Positions 43,131 through 51,571 of a stretch of DNA of 64,000 nucleotides are shown piece by piece. The notes beneath the pieces are model-generated. The model ran no database searches and was not told the origin of the DNA. It was given only the letters and a program-made list of their open reading frames with translations. Every line of letters begins with the position of its first letter. Position 1 is the stretch's first letter. This DNA is from JBBDRJ01 sp963766295 (GTDB taxonomy: Bacteria > Actinomycetota > JAICYB01): NCBI GenBank assembly GCA_963766295.1, contig CAVXYW010000002.1, forward strand, positions 930,001-994,000, given 5' to 3'. Position numbers and translations under genes: made by a program.

Positions 43131-43159
43131 TTTTAGTGGAGTGAGCCGACTCGGTCACA
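43131..43159 (-). promoter_or_regulatory. Promoter of Crp/Fnr gene
   Basis: On the minus strand, -35 GTGACC (43154-43159), a 17-bp spacer and -10 TAAAAT (43131-43136). An imperfect GTGA-N10-TCAC element overlaps the -35, which could allow autoregulation, but its spacing is not the CRP consensus. Confidence 0.55.
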
Positions 43160-43225
43160 GTGTCGAACCCCACAAGCTGAGTGTTCCGTTGTACAGATAA
43201 GAGAGAACTGTGTCTTAGGCGTTCC

Positions 43226-43231
43226 TATACT
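43226..43231 (+). promoter_or_regulatory. Putative -10 box of mpa
   Basis: TATACT lies about 37 nt upstream of the mpa start. No good -35 box is found at normal spacing. Confidence 0.45.
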
Positions 43232-43268
43232 GGCTTTACGCGGGCGCCGGCTTGCGTACGAGGAGTTG

Positions 43269-45014
43269 GTGGCGACGACTGACGGCGAGCCCGGGACCGG
43301 GCGCTTCGACGACATCGAGCGGGAGCTGACAGAGCTCCGGGACCAACTGCGTCGCGCCTCAGAACAACCCTTTCGTCGCGGCGAGACCCGATCCATCCGG
43401 TTGCTCGAAGAGCGGATCCGAGAGGTTCAGGGACGGCTCGTTCAATCGCTGCAGCAGAACGAACGACTGGTCGGCATGCTTCAGGAAACGCGCCAGCAAG
43501 TCAGCCTGCTTCGCGAAGAGGTCGAGAAACTTACGGCGCCGCCATCCGGGTTCGGTGTGTTCCTTGGCTTGAACCCTGACGGCACTGTCAATGTCTTCAC
43601 CGGCGGACGCAAGCTTCGCGTAAACGTCCACCCTCAGATCGATCCGAAGCTCATCGTGCCCGGCCAGGAAGTGATGCTGAACGAGGCGCTGAACGTCGTT
43701 GAGTCGTGCGGGTTCGAACAGGCCGGCGAAGTTGTCACGCTCAAAGAAGTCATCGATGGCGGCGAACGAGCCTCGATCATCTCCCGCGCCGATGAGGAGC
43801 GCATCGCCCTGATTGGTGAGCCCCTTCGGGACGTCCCTATCAAAGCAGGCGACCACCTCCTGTTCGATGCGAAGTCTGGCTACGTATTGGAGCGGCTTCC
43901 CAAGCCCGAGGTGGACGAACTCATCCTCGAAGAAATTCCTGACATCACATATGAGGACGTCGGCGGCCTACGTGATCAGATCGAGAGCGTGCACGACGCC
44001 GTCGAGCTTCCGTATATGCACCCCGAGCTGTTCACGGAGCACAAACTGCGTGCGCCCAAAGGTGTCCTCCTTTACGGACCTCCGGGTTGCGGCAAGACGC
44101 TCATAGCCAAGGCCGTTGCCAATGCGCTCGCAAAGCGTGTAGCGGAAAAGACCGGCCGGCCGGATGCGCGAAGCTACTTCCTCAACATCAAGGGCCCCGA
44201 GCTTTTGAACAAATACGTCGGTGAGACCGAGCGCCAGATACGGCTCATCTTCCAGCGCGCGAAGGAGAAGTCCTCCGAGGGCGTGCCGGTGATCGTCTTC
44301 TTCGACGAGATGGACTCCTTGTTCCGTACTCGCGGCACAGGTATCAGCTCGGACATGGAAGCGACGATCGTGCCCCAGTTGTTGGCGGAGATCGACGGCG
44401 TCGAGTCGCTGCGGAACGTGATCGTCATCGGTGCTTCCAACCGTGAGGATCTGATCGACCCTGCGATCCTTCGTCCCGGTCGCCTCGATGTGAAGATTCG
44501 CATCGACCGGCCCGAGGTGGAAGGGGCGCGCGCGATCTTCCGGATCTACCTGACACCCGATCTCCCGTTCCACGAGGAGTTCCTGAAGATCGGCGGGGGA
44601 GACGCCGCGAAGGCCTGCGAGATCGCCATCGAGCGAGTCGTGCAGAAGATGTACGAAGTGAACGACGAGAATCGGTTCCTCGAGGTCACCTATGCGTCGG
44701 GCGACAAGGAGATCTTATATTTCAAGGACTTCTCGTCGGGAGCGATGATCGAGTCGATCGTGGCCCGTACCAAGAAGGCCGCCATCAAGCGGTTGCTCGA
44801 CCACGACGAGCGCGGCATCAAGCTCGAGGATCTGCTGGACGGGATCCGCGACGAATACAAAGAGAACGAGGACCTGCCGAACACGACCAACCCCGACGAC
44901 TGGGCCCGCATATCGGGGAAGAAGGGCGAACGGATCGTGTACGTCCGGACACTCCTGGGCGAAGGTAGAGAGCACCGTCCCGTCGAGACGATCTCACCCG
45001 GCCAGTACCTCTAA
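43269..45014 (+). CDS. mpa: Proteasome-associated AAA ATPase (Mpa/ARC)
   Basis: A 581-residue ring ATPase. Residues about 10-85 form the N-terminal coiled coil that recognises Pup. Two OB domains follow (about 90-240), then the AAA domain with Walker A YGPPGCGKTLIAKA and Walker B IVFFDEMDSLF. The protein ends in GQYL, the motif that docks on the 20S core. It unfolds pupylated proteins and feeds them to PrcBA. GTG 43269 is taken as start; TTG 43266 is equally possible. dop follows after 39 nt. Confidence 0.97.
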   Translation: MATTDGEPGTGRFDDIERELTELRDQLRRASEQPFRRGETRSIRLLEERIREVQGRLVQSLQQNERLVGMLQETRQQVSLLREEVEKLTAPPSGFGVFLGLNPDGTVNVFTGGRKLRVNVHPQIDPKLIVPGQEVMLNEALNVVESCGFEQAGEVVTLKEVIDGGERASIISRADEERIALIGEPLRDVPIKAGDHLLFDAKSGYVLERLPKPEVDELILEEIPDITYEDVGGLRDQIESVHDAVELPYMHPELFTEHKLRAPKGVLLYGPPGCGKTLIAKAVANALAKRVAEKTGRPDARSYFLNIKGPELLNKYVGETERQIRLIFQRAKEKSSEGVPVIVFFDEMDSLFRTRGTGISSDMEATIVPQLLAEIDGVESLRNVIVIGASNREDLIDPAILRPGRLDVKIRIDRPEVEGARAIFRIYLTPDLPFHEEFLKIGGGDAAKACEIAIERVVQKMYEVNDENRFLEVTYASGDKEILYFKDFSSGAMIESIVARTKKAAIKRLLDHDERGIKLEDLLDGIRDEYKENEDLPNTTNPDDWARISGKKGERIVYVRTLLGEGREHRPVETISPGQYL

Positions 45015-45038
45015 GGCCCGACCTTTGTAGCCGCCCCG

Positions 45039-45044
45039 TACTAT
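45039..45044 (+). promoter_or_regulatory. Putative -10 box of dop
   Basis: TACTAT lies 9 nt before the ATG at 45054, with no ribosome site. dop could therefore have its own leaderless transcript. Confidence 0.45.
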
Positions 45045-45053
45045 GGCTTTCGT

Positions 45054-46559
45054 ATGCCTCTGAAGAAGATCTTCGGCACGGAGACCGAATACGGGGTCAC
45101 CGTGTCCGGCCCGGGCGACGTCTCTCCCGTTCTCGTTGCGAGCATGCTCGTGGGTCAATACGGCCAAGCCGAGCTGCGCCGCGTGAAGTGGGATTTCCAG
45201 GAGGAGAACCCTCTGCGCGACGCGCGCGGGTTCGAAGCTGCGCGCAACCGCGAGGCGGCCGAAGAAGAGGGCGCACTCGTGAACCTCGTCCTTACCAATG
45301 GTTCTCGCTACTACGTCGATCACGCGCACCCGGAGTTCTCGACGCCGGAGACGACCAACCCGCGGGACTGCGTCCTTTGGGACAAAGCCGGCGAAGCGAT
45401 CCTCGCCGCGTCGATCCGTCGTACGCACGAGATCTTGCCGCCGGGCGCTCGCGTCCACGTGTACAAGAACAACTCGGACGGCAAGGGCAACTCTTACGGC
45501 ACGCACGAGAACTATCTGGTCGATCGCGCGGTGCCTTTCGCCCGGCTGGCCGCGTCGCTGCTTCCGTTCTTCGTGACTCGCCAGGTGTTCTGCGGTGCCG
45601 GGAAGGTCGGCTGCGAAGAGGCAGGCGTCGACGGTGTCACGTTCCAGTTGAGTCAACGCGCGGATTTCATGGAAGCGGAGGTCGGCCTCGAGACAACGTT
45701 GAAGAGGCCCATCGTGAATACGCGGGACGAGCCGCACGCCGATCCCGAGCGGTTCCGCCGCCTCCACGTGATCTGCGGCGATGCGAACCTCTGCGAGGTC
45801 GCGTCCTTCTTGAAGATGGGCACGACTGGGCTGCTGCTCATGCTCGTCGAGGACGAGGTTCTCGACGTCGACGCGTTCACGCTCGCTGCGGCCGTCGAGT
45901 CCTATAAGACGGTTTCACGCGATCTGAATCTGACGACTCCGCTCGAGCTCGCCAACGGACGCAAGGTCACCGCTCTAGACCTGCAGTGGGAGTTCCTCGA
46001 CGCCGTGAAGGGCTACCTGAAGACGGGCCGAGCAGAGGAGGCAGTTGAGGATTCGGAGTGGCCGGACGAAGTTGTGTCCCGCTGGGAGTACGTCCTCACT
46101 GCTCTTGAAGAAGATCCGTCGACGCTCGCACGCGAACTCGACTGGGTCGCGAAGCATGAATTGCTCGAGGCCTACCGTGACGCGCGGGGACTGGAGTGGG
46201 ACGATCCCAGACTGCAGCTGATCGACCTCCAGTACCACGACGTCGACCCGGAACGAGGCTTGTACAACAAGCTCGTCTCAGAGGGCCGTATCGAGCGTTT
46301 GGTCAGCTCCGAAGAGGTCGACAAGGCGATGATCTCCCCACCGACCGATACGCGGGCGTACTTCCGCGGGACCTGTCTGGCGCGCTACGCGTCGAGCCTC
46401 GTGGCCGCTTCATGGGACGCGCTGATCTTCGATCTGGACGGCCAGACGCTCAAGCGGGTTCCTATGCTGGAGCCCTTCAGGGGGACCGCCGCGCACGTCC
46501 AGGACCTGATCGACGCCAATCCGGACCCATTAGGCCTGGTCAACGCCCTTCAGGGCTGA
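45054..46559 (+). CDS. dop: Depupylase/deamidase of Pup (Dop)
   Basis: A 501-residue carboxylate-amine ligase-fold enzyme. GTETEYGV holds the Mg-binding Glu and YYVDHAHPEFSTPE the catalytic Asp89. The insertion of about residues 47-72 (FQEENPLRDARGFEAARN and on) is the Dop-loop that separates Dop from PafA. It cleaves Pup from substrates and deamidates Pup-Gln. Since Pup here ends in Glu, deamidation is not needed. It sits 78 nt before pup. Confidence 0.97.
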   Translation: MPLKKIFGTETEYGVTVSGPGDVSPVLVASMLVGQYGQAELRRVKWDFQEENPLRDARGFEAARNREAAEEEGALVNLVLTNGSRYYVDHAHPEFSTPETTNPRDCVLWDKAGEAILAASIRRTHEILPPGARVHVYKNNSDGKGNSYGTHENYLVDRAVPFARLAASLLPFFVTRQVFCGAGKVGCEEAGVDGVTFQLSQRADFMEAEVGLETTLKRPIVNTRDEPHADPERFRRLHVICGDANLCEVASFLKMGTTGLLLMLVEDEVLDVDAFTLAAAVESYKTVSRDLNLTTPLELANGRKVTALDLQWEFLDAVKGYLKTGRAEEAVEDSEWPDEVVSRWEYVLTALEEDPSTLARELDWVAKHELLEAYRDARGLEWDDPRLQLIDLQYHDVDPERGLYNKLVSEGRIERLVSSEEVDKAMISPPTDTRAYFRGTCLARYASSLVAASWDALIFDLDGQTLKRVPMLEPFRGTAAHVQDLIDANPDPLGLVNALQG

Positions 46560-46637
46560 AGGGCTTAGCGCACAAGCAAGCGTCCCTCCGGCCGATATCC
46601 TATGTAGAGCATTTTCGGCGGTCTCGAAGGAGCAGCC

Positions 46638-46838
46638 GTGGCCCAGGAGAGGCAACAGAAGCAGAAGAAGAAGGCGCCACCTCCGGAGGCGGAGGGCGGC
46701 GCTACTTCGCCCGAGGCCCAGAAGAAGGGCCGCCGGCTCAAAGAGGACATGGACCGCCTGCTGGACGAGATCGACTCCGTCCTTGAAGAGAACGCCGAAG
46801 AGTTCATCAAGAACTACGTTCAAAAGGGCGGCGAGTAG
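46638..46838 (+). CDS. pup: Prokaryotic ubiquitin-like protein Pup
   Basis: A 66-residue, charged, largely disordered protein. The C-terminal half (RLKEDMDRLLDEIDSVLEEN) forms the helix that binds Mpa and the end is YVQKGGE. The terminal Glu can be joined directly to lysines by PafA. AAGGAG precedes the GTG start. The next gene is not prcB as in most actinobacteria but a gene remnant that begins right after the stop. Confidence 0.97.
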   Translation: MAQERQQKQKKKAPPPEAEGGATSPEAQKKGRRLKEDMDRLLDEIDSVLEENAEEFIKNYVQKGGE

Positions 46839-47150
46839 CTGCACGACTCCTCTGATGTTCGGTACGCCCGCTCGGGCGACATCGACATCGCCTACAAGGT
46901 CAAGGGGTCCGGCAACCAAGACCTAGTTTTCGTCCCGGGCTTTGTGTCGCATCTCGATGTCATGTCATCCAGCAGGTCATCCAACCTCGGCCTCGTGGAC
47001 GAGATCTGTATCAGCCTCGTCCCCGTCCTGATCGGCGAAGGCATCCCGTTCTTCGGATCCCTCGACAAGGCGCCCGTCTCCTTCGACGGACCGCGCATCG
47101 TCGAAGGCGAGGGTGTGACGCACCTCCACTACACGGTCAAAAAGGACTGA
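46839..47150 (+). pseudogene. Chimeric remnant: hydrolase/cyclase-type N-terminus joined to RibD-type C-terminus
   Basis: One frame runs from directly after the pup stop to the TGA at 47148 with no start for its first part. The first 40 codons (VRYARSGDIDIAYKVKGSG, then LVFVPGFVSHLDVM) match the start of alpha/beta hydrolases found in front of class III cyclases. After SSSRSSN it switches to the C-terminal end of a dihydrofolate reductase/RibD-like protein (GLVDEICISLVPVLIGEG, GEGVTHLHYTV). Two unrelated ends are thus fused and both parents are truncated. The frame is the same as that of pup. I read it as deletion debris, probably not expressed. Confidence 0.75.
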
Positions 47151-47195
47151 GCCCCGCCGACTGCAAAGTTGGTCGATGGGCGGCAGACTGCATCG

Positions 47196-47802
47196 ATGAC
47201 CAAGGTCCTGATGTGGTTCGCATCCGCGGCGCTGGTCGTGTCCGTTGGGTGTGGCGGGAACGGATCGCCCTCGGCAAGTAGTCCGGATGCGAGCCCGGAT
47301 ACAAGTCCATCCCCGCGATCGCAAGATGCCGCGTTCACGGCCGGCGCGACGAACGACGATTCGGACGATCCGGCTGATTCGGCACCTGCTACAGAGAAGC
47401 CGCTTTCCGATCAGGCACTGATACGAGACCTCTGGTTGGGATTCTCCGAGGCCTGGAAGGACGGACCGGCCGGAGCTGAGCGGTTTCTCGAGGAGAACAA
47501 CTACGCGCCGTATCAGAAGGACAGCGATCGTTGCCGCAAGAGCGACGAGGCGCGAGGAGTCCAGAGCAAGGAGTTCGCGTTCGACGACGACACGATCAAG
47601 CTCGAGGAGGACTGGACGATTCCCGAGGGCTCCCTCAAGGGGCAGAACACCGCCTGGCCGCATCGTATTCGATGAAGGTCCGGCAGCGAGTGGTCACCGA
47701 TGAAGGACGAGCTTCGGTGTCGGGTACGAGTCACGTCGTGATCACCAGACGGCAAGGCATATCCTGTTCCTGGACTGTGCGTGGATCGCGTCGAAGGATT
47801 AG
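47196..47802 (+). pseudogene. Lipoprotein gene with several frameshifts
   Basis: It starts as a lipoprotein (MTKVLMWFASAALVVSVGC, lipobox VSVGC) with a Ser/Asp-rich linker and then a folded region (LIRDLWLGFSEAWKDGPAGA). Near 47640-47660 the sense moves to another frame (SYSMKVRQRVVTDEGR, SGTSHVVIT). Near 47740-47765 it moves again and ends ILFLDCAWIASKD and stop at 47800-47802. Read in the first frame alone it would stop at 47675 as a 159-residue protein. Either the gene is decaying or the assembly has errors. I do not recognise the family. The neighbouring debris favours decay. Confidence 0.6.
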
Positions 47803-47824
47803 GCAGACGATCGCACGCGACCGA

Positions 47825-47830
47825 TACCAT
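47825..47830 (+). promoter_or_regulatory. Putative -10 box of SDR gene
   Basis: TACCAT lies 10 nt before the ATG at 47841, with no ribosome site between. Confidence 0.4.
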
Positions 47831-47840
47831 TACCGCCGCA

Positions 47841-48602
47841 ATGCCTAACAAGGTCGCGGTCGTCACTGGAGCCAGCCGAGGCATCGGCAAGCAGTTGAGC
47901 GTCGATCTCGCCGCGAACGGTTACGACATCGTCTGCACAGCGCGATCTTCGAGCGACTCGCCCGGCAAGCTGCCGGGAACGATCGACGAGACCGCATCGA
48001 TGGTCGAGGCGAAGGGCGCCAAGGCCATGGCCGTCGGTCTCGATGTTCGAGACGAGGATGCCGTCATCGCGTTGGCGGAGCGCGTGCTGGGGGAGTGGGG
48101 TCGCTGCGACCTCCTGATCAACAACGCTGCCGTTGCTCCGCCCGGGCTTTCTCTTCAAGAACCGACGAAACGATGGGTGCTGGCGGTAGACGTCAACGTG
48201 AACGGCCCTTTCTATTTCATGCACGCCTTCGCTCCGCGCATGAACACCGGTCGCGTCATCAACATCTCGTCCGGCGCATCGCTCGCACCGATGTTCGGAC
48301 GTGCGAGTTACACAGTTACGAAGAGGGCGCTGGAAGCCCTGACCGAGTGTCACGCATGGGAGCTACGTGACAAGGTCGCCGTCAACTGCATCCAGCTCGA
48401 GCTATCGGTTTGGACCGAGGGATACACGGCCACGCTCGGCGAGGGGAACTACGAAGGCTTCGAAGACCCGGTGATCATGTCGGATGCCGTTCTTTGGCTT
48501 GCCGATCAACCGATCGACTACACCGGACACATCCTCACGATCGCGAAGATGCGCGAGATGGGCGTCGTACGCCCAGAGACAAAGGTCGGCGAGACGAGCT
48601 AG
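47841..48602 (+). CDS. SDR family oxidoreductase
   Basis: A 253-residue classical short-chain dehydrogenase: TGASRGIGK (9-17), NNAAVAPPG, NISSGAS and the catalytic Tyr-Lys in YTVTK. TARS after the second strand suggests NADPH. The substrate is unknown. The stop overlaps the facing R2lox gene by 4 nt. Confidence 0.92.
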   Translation: MPNKVAVVTGASRGIGKQLSVDLAANGYDIVCTARSSSDSPGKLPGTIDETASMVEAKGAKAMAVGLDVRDEDAVIALAERVLGEWGRCDLLINNAAVAPPGLSLQEPTKRWVLAVDVNVNGPFYFMHAFAPRMNTGRVINISSGASLAPMFGRASYTVTKRALEALTECHAWELRDKVAVNCIQLELSVWTEGYTATLGEGNYEGFEDPVIMSDAVLWLADQPIDYTGHILTIAKMREMGVVRPETKVGETS

Positions 48603-49516
48603 GAAACGGGCTCGAGTGCTTCGTCCGGCTCGAAGTCCTCGATCTGGGTGTGCTCGACCTGCTCGACACTCTCGTCCTTGGCCACGCGAAGGACATCGAG
48701 CCGGCGCTTGGCGAGCGTTGATGCGAGGTCGTCTCCTCCGCCGTTCATCAGGGGTCCGGCCATCCGCTCCCAACGCTGCTCGACCCACTCCCAGATGCCC
48801 GGGTTCTCGGCGATCGTGCGTCGCGCAAGATATGTGCCGTAGGCGATGTGCCTGCGTTCGTCGCGCTGGATCAGCGAAAGGCCTTCGCGCAGAGCCGGGA
48901 GTTTGTCGGCTCCAATGACCTTGAACTGCTGATCGAAACGGCGATAGCCGGCGATGGCGAACACTGCCTCGATCAGATGGTTGTAAAGCAGGGTGGCGTC
49001 GAGGATCCGCTTCGGTGACGGATCGTTGTCGAGCCGGTTCATGACCCGCTGAAGCGACGAGAAAGGATCGACTTGCGCCGAGTCGCCGTAACCGCCACCG
49101 TTGCCGCCGTATCCGACGGCGTCGCGCATCTGCAGGCTCGGGTCGAATCCCACGGCGTCGAACCAGTGACGGAAGAAGTCGATGTGCTTGGCTTCCTCCA
49201 TGGCGAACATCGAGAGATACATCGTGTCCTCGAGCCGTCCCATGTTGGACATGCAGCGAAGCAGGGGAATGATGTCGAGCGTTACGGCCTCCTCGCCGAC
49301 CATGAATCCCCGGCACGACATGGCGAGTATCAACTGCTGCTCGCCGGTCATCTCCTGCCAGTGGATGGTGTCCTGAGAGAAGTCGATATCGGCCGGGTCC
49401 CAGAAGAGCTTCTTGGACTTGTTCCACAGTCGGAAGGGAACAGAGTCGTAGTCGATCCCTATGGGTGAGGTGTAGTTGTGTCCTTCCTGGCCGTTCGTTG
49501 CGGCTTGATCAGTCAT
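48599..49516 (-). CDS. R2-like ligand-binding oxidase (R2lox)
   Basis: A 305-residue ferritin-like protein. LWNKSKKLFWDPADIDFSQD is the R2lox start. Metal ligands are Glu75 (GEEAVTLD), Glu108 and His111 (EEAKH), Glu183 (NHLIEAV), Glu220 and His223 (DERRH). Val78 and Tyr178 correspond to Val71 and Tyr162, which form the covalent cross-link in Mycobacterium tuberculosis Rv0233. These enzymes carry a Mn/Fe centre and a bound fatty acid. It is not a ribonucleotide reductase subunit. A glycine-rich stretch (about 135-145) looks inserted relative to Rv0233. The ATG follows GGGGGAT. Confidence 0.88.
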   Translation of the reverse strand: MTDQAATNGQEGHNYTSPIGIDYDSVPFRLWNKSKKLFWDPADIDFSQDTIHWQEMTGEQQLILAMSCRGFMVGEEAVTLDIIPLLRCMSNMGRLEDTMYLSMFAMEEAKHIDFFRHWFDAVGFDPSLQMRDAVGYGGNGGGYGDSAQVDPFSSLQRVMNRLDNDPSPKRILDATLLYNHLIEAVFAIAGYRRFDQQFKVIGADKLPALREGLSLIQRDERRHIAYGTYLARRTIAENPGIWEWVEQRWERMAGPLMNGGGDDLASTLAKRRLDVLRVAKDESVEQVEHTQIEDFEPDEALEPVS

Positions 49517-49596
49517 CCTTGGTATCCCCCTGTGGCCGTTGACTCCCGTTCGTCTAAGGGTACGCGCAAGGGCTGATGAGTCCCATGCGGAGGGGG

Positions 49597-49602
49597 TAGT
49601 CT
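49597..49602 (+). promoter_or_regulatory. Putative -10 box of cupredoxin-like lipoprotein operon
   Basis: TAGTCT lies 9 nt before the ATG at 49612. No ribosome site is visible, so the mRNA is probably leaderless. Confidence 0.45.
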
Positions 49603-49611
49603 CTGGCACGA

Positions 49612-50007
49612 ATGCGCAGAGCCATCTTGATAGGAGCCCTATCGGGCGTCCTGCTATTCGGAGCTTGCGGCACGGGAGAGGATCCCGGTCTGGCAGGGCC
49701 GCCACCCGCCGAAACGGCTACTCCGACCCCTGCTCCCACCTCGGACGCCCACACCATCGAAGTCGAGGTGAAGGACGGTAAGCCGGTCGGCGGCGTTAAA
49801 CGAGAGGCAGTGGAGTTGGGCGAGGTGGTACGCATCGTGGTCACCTCGGACGTTGCCGATGAAGTCCACCTCCATGGCTACGACGAGAGCGTCGATGCGC
49901 AAGCCGGCGGCGAAACGATCCTTGAGTTCACCGCTGATATCCCCGGTGTCTTCGAGGTCGAGCTCGAAGAGCGCGAGGAAAAGATCCTCGAGATCGAAGT
50001 GAAATGA
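49612..50007 (+). CDS. Cupredoxin-like lipoprotein
   Basis: A 131-residue lipoprotein with lipobox LLFGAC (Cys19), a Pro/Thr-rich linker (about 25-44) and a beta-sandwich domain (TIEVEVKDGKPVGGVKR, VTSDVADEVHLHGYD). It resembles cupredoxin-like domains of iron or copper uptake systems, but the usual Cys ligand is absent, so it may not bind type 1 copper. HLHGYDE could bind a metal. Its stop overlaps the following membrane protein start (ATGA). Confidence 0.78.
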   Translation: MRRAILIGALSGVLLFGACGTGEDPGLAGPPPAETATPTPAPTSDAHTIEVEVKDGKPVGGVKREAVELGEVVRIVVTSDVADEVHLHGYDESVDAQAGGETILEFTADIPGVFEVELEEREEKILEIEVK

Positions 50008-51362
50008 TGCGGCGCCGGGTTTCCCTGGCGCTCGCGATCTCCACGACCGCCATGTGGTGGGCGTCGGCGTCACCCGCGCAAGCGCACGGAATCGGGGGCC
50101 GCGCAGATCTTCCGCTGCCACTGAGCCTGGTCGTTTACTCGGCCGGCGGCGTTCTCGTCGTTTCCTTCGCGGCCCTGGCCTGGTTATGGCCACGATCGCG
50201 CTGGGAGACCACACCCACCGGCCGGCCCTTTCCCGGATGGCTCGGCAATGCGATCGATGTCGCGAAGTGGCCGATACGCCTCGTTGGTGTCGTCGTCCTG
50301 GTCGCCGTCATGGCGGCCGCCTTTGTTGGTGACTCCGACGTCCAGCGGAACTTCGCTCCTCTTGCGGTGTACGTCCTGTTCTGGGTCGGGCTTTTCTTCT
50401 TCAGCGCAGTTCTTGGGAACCTTTGGAAGGCGTTCGGCCCCGTCCACGCTTTGGCGAGGCTCGTAGCGCGTGAACGAGTGCCTTACCGGCTGGGCCATTG
50501 GCCCGCCGCACTGATGATCTTCGGGTTCACCTGGCTCGAACTGGTCAATCCGGACGCAGCGGAACCGAGAGTTCTCGCTATTGCCATGACGGTTTACATC
50601 GGCGTCGTGGTCTTGGGTGCTGCCGTATGGGGACGTCCTTGGCTGGACCAAGGTGAAGGGTTCGGCGCACTTTTCGGTCTCGTTGCGGCCATGGCCCCCA
50701 TCTATCAGGACGGCGAAGGCCGCTTGCGTCTTCGGCCGCCACTTGTCGGACTGACCTCGGTACGCACGGCTCCCGGAACGGTTGCGCTAGTGGTCGTAGC
50801 GCTCGGATCAACGACCTACGACGGCCTCAGTCGCACCGCGTTCTATACGAACCTCGTAGGAGACGTCAGCAACATGTGGCTCGGGACGGCCGGATTGATC
50901 TGGACTATAGCGGCCGTCTATGCGCTCTACCGAGTAGGAGTGGCAACGATTCCCTACTTGGCCGGAGTGCCTCGCGAAGAGTGGGACACGGATGCAACGG
51001 CCGCTGCTTTCGTCCATTCACTCGTGCCGATCGCGCTGGCCTACGCCGTAGCTCACTACTTCTCCCTGCTGGTGTTCGAGGGGCAGTCCGCGATCGCATT
51101 GGCGTCCGATCCGCTGGGCCGTGGTTGGGACTTGTTCGGAACGGCGCGATGGGGCATCAGCTACAGCGCGGTTTCTCCGCGCGCCATCGCGTACGTTCAG
51201 GTCGCCGCGGTTATTCTCGGACACGTGGCCGGCGTCGTGCTAGCGCACGATCGTTCTGTGTCGCGCTATCCGGTCAAGGTCGCTACGCGATCGCAATACC
51301 CGCTGTTGGCGGTGATGGTCGGCTATACGGTCGGCGCACTACTGATCCTGCTCGGGGGGTAG
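50004..51362 (+). CDS. Polytopic membrane protein of the type labelled fenitrothion hydrolase
   Basis: A 452-residue protein with an apparent N-terminal signal sequence (ending SPAQAHG) and about ten membrane helices. It resembles actinobacterial proteins annotated as fenitrothion hydrolase, a label of doubtful value for most members. PAQAHGIGGR would place a His at the mature N-terminus, where copper proteins use it as ligand, and the loop AHYFSLLVFEGQ has another His. It is coupled to the cupredoxin-like lipoprotein by an ATGA overlap. Metal or membrane redox handling is an inference. Confidence 0.75.
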   Translation: MMRRRVSLALAISTTAMWWASASPAQAHGIGGRADLPLPLSLVVYSAGGVLVVSFAALAWLWPRSRWETTPTGRPFPGWLGNAIDVAKWPIRLVGVVVLVAVMAAAFVGDSDVQRNFAPLAVYVLFWVGLFFFSAVLGNLWKAFGPVHALARLVARERVPYRLGHWPAALMIFGFTWLELVNPDAAEPRVLAIAMTVYIGVVVLGAAVWGRPWLDQGEGFGALFGLVAAMAPIYQDGEGRLRLRPPLVGLTSVRTAPGTVALVVVALGSTTYDGLSRTAFYTNLVGDVSNMWLGTAGLIWTIAAVYALYRVGVATIPYLAGVPREEWDTDATAAAFVHSLVPIALAYAVAHYFSLLVFEGQSAIALASDPLGRGWDLFGTARWGISYSAVSPRAIAYVQVAAVILGHVAGVVLAHDRSVSRYPVKVATRSQYPLLAVMVGYTVGALLILLGG

Positions 51363-51373
51363 AGACTAGGTCC

Positions 51374-51559
51374 ATGCATCGTCGCTGGCGTTTCTTAGGA
51401 CCTCAGACTGCGTGGCACCAAGGCGGCTGGGACGAAGCACTACTGATCTTCGGCATCCCGATCGTGCTCTTCGCGTTGCTGCGCTGGCTGGGGATAAGAC
51501 GTGAGCGGAAAGAAGCGGCGGAAGGCAACGGTCAGCCCACCGGCCGCGGCGACGGTTAG
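51374..51559 (+). CDS. Small single-helix membrane protein
   Basis: A 61-residue protein: MHRRWRFLGPQTAWHQGGWD, one membrane helix (about 22-38; ALLIFGIPIVLFALLRWLG) and a charged tail. It starts 11 nt after the membrane protein gene and ends 12 nt before prcB. A similar small partner often follows the cupredoxin lipoprotein/membrane protein pair, so it may be a subunit of that complex. Confidence 0.65.
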   Translation: MHRRWRFLGPQTAWHQGGWDEALLIFGIPIVLFALLRWLGIRRERKEAAEGNGQPTGRGDG

Positions 51560-51562
51560 TCT
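51557..51562 (+). promoter_or_regulatory. Putative -10 box of prcBA
   Basis: TAGTCT, overlapping the stop of the small membrane protein gene, lies 9 nt before the ATG of prcB. It would let prcBA be expressed although separated from pup. Confidence 0.5.
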
Positions 51563-51571
51563 CAGCTGCAT

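Noticed and set aside
43140..43165. CRP-type binding site upstream of the Crp/Fnr gene
   Set aside because: The GTGA and TCAC halves are 10 nt apart, not the 6 nt of a CRP site, so I kept it only as a remark on the promoter.
47531..47848. Independent 105-codon plus-strand gene
   Set aside because: Its first part is a shadow of the lipoprotein frame and its middle reads as the continuation of that lipoprotein after a frameshift.
48599..49516. Ribonucleotide reductase small subunit
   Set aside because: The Val-Tyr cross-link pair and the GEEAV and EEAKH contexts fit R2lox, and no large subunit gene is near.
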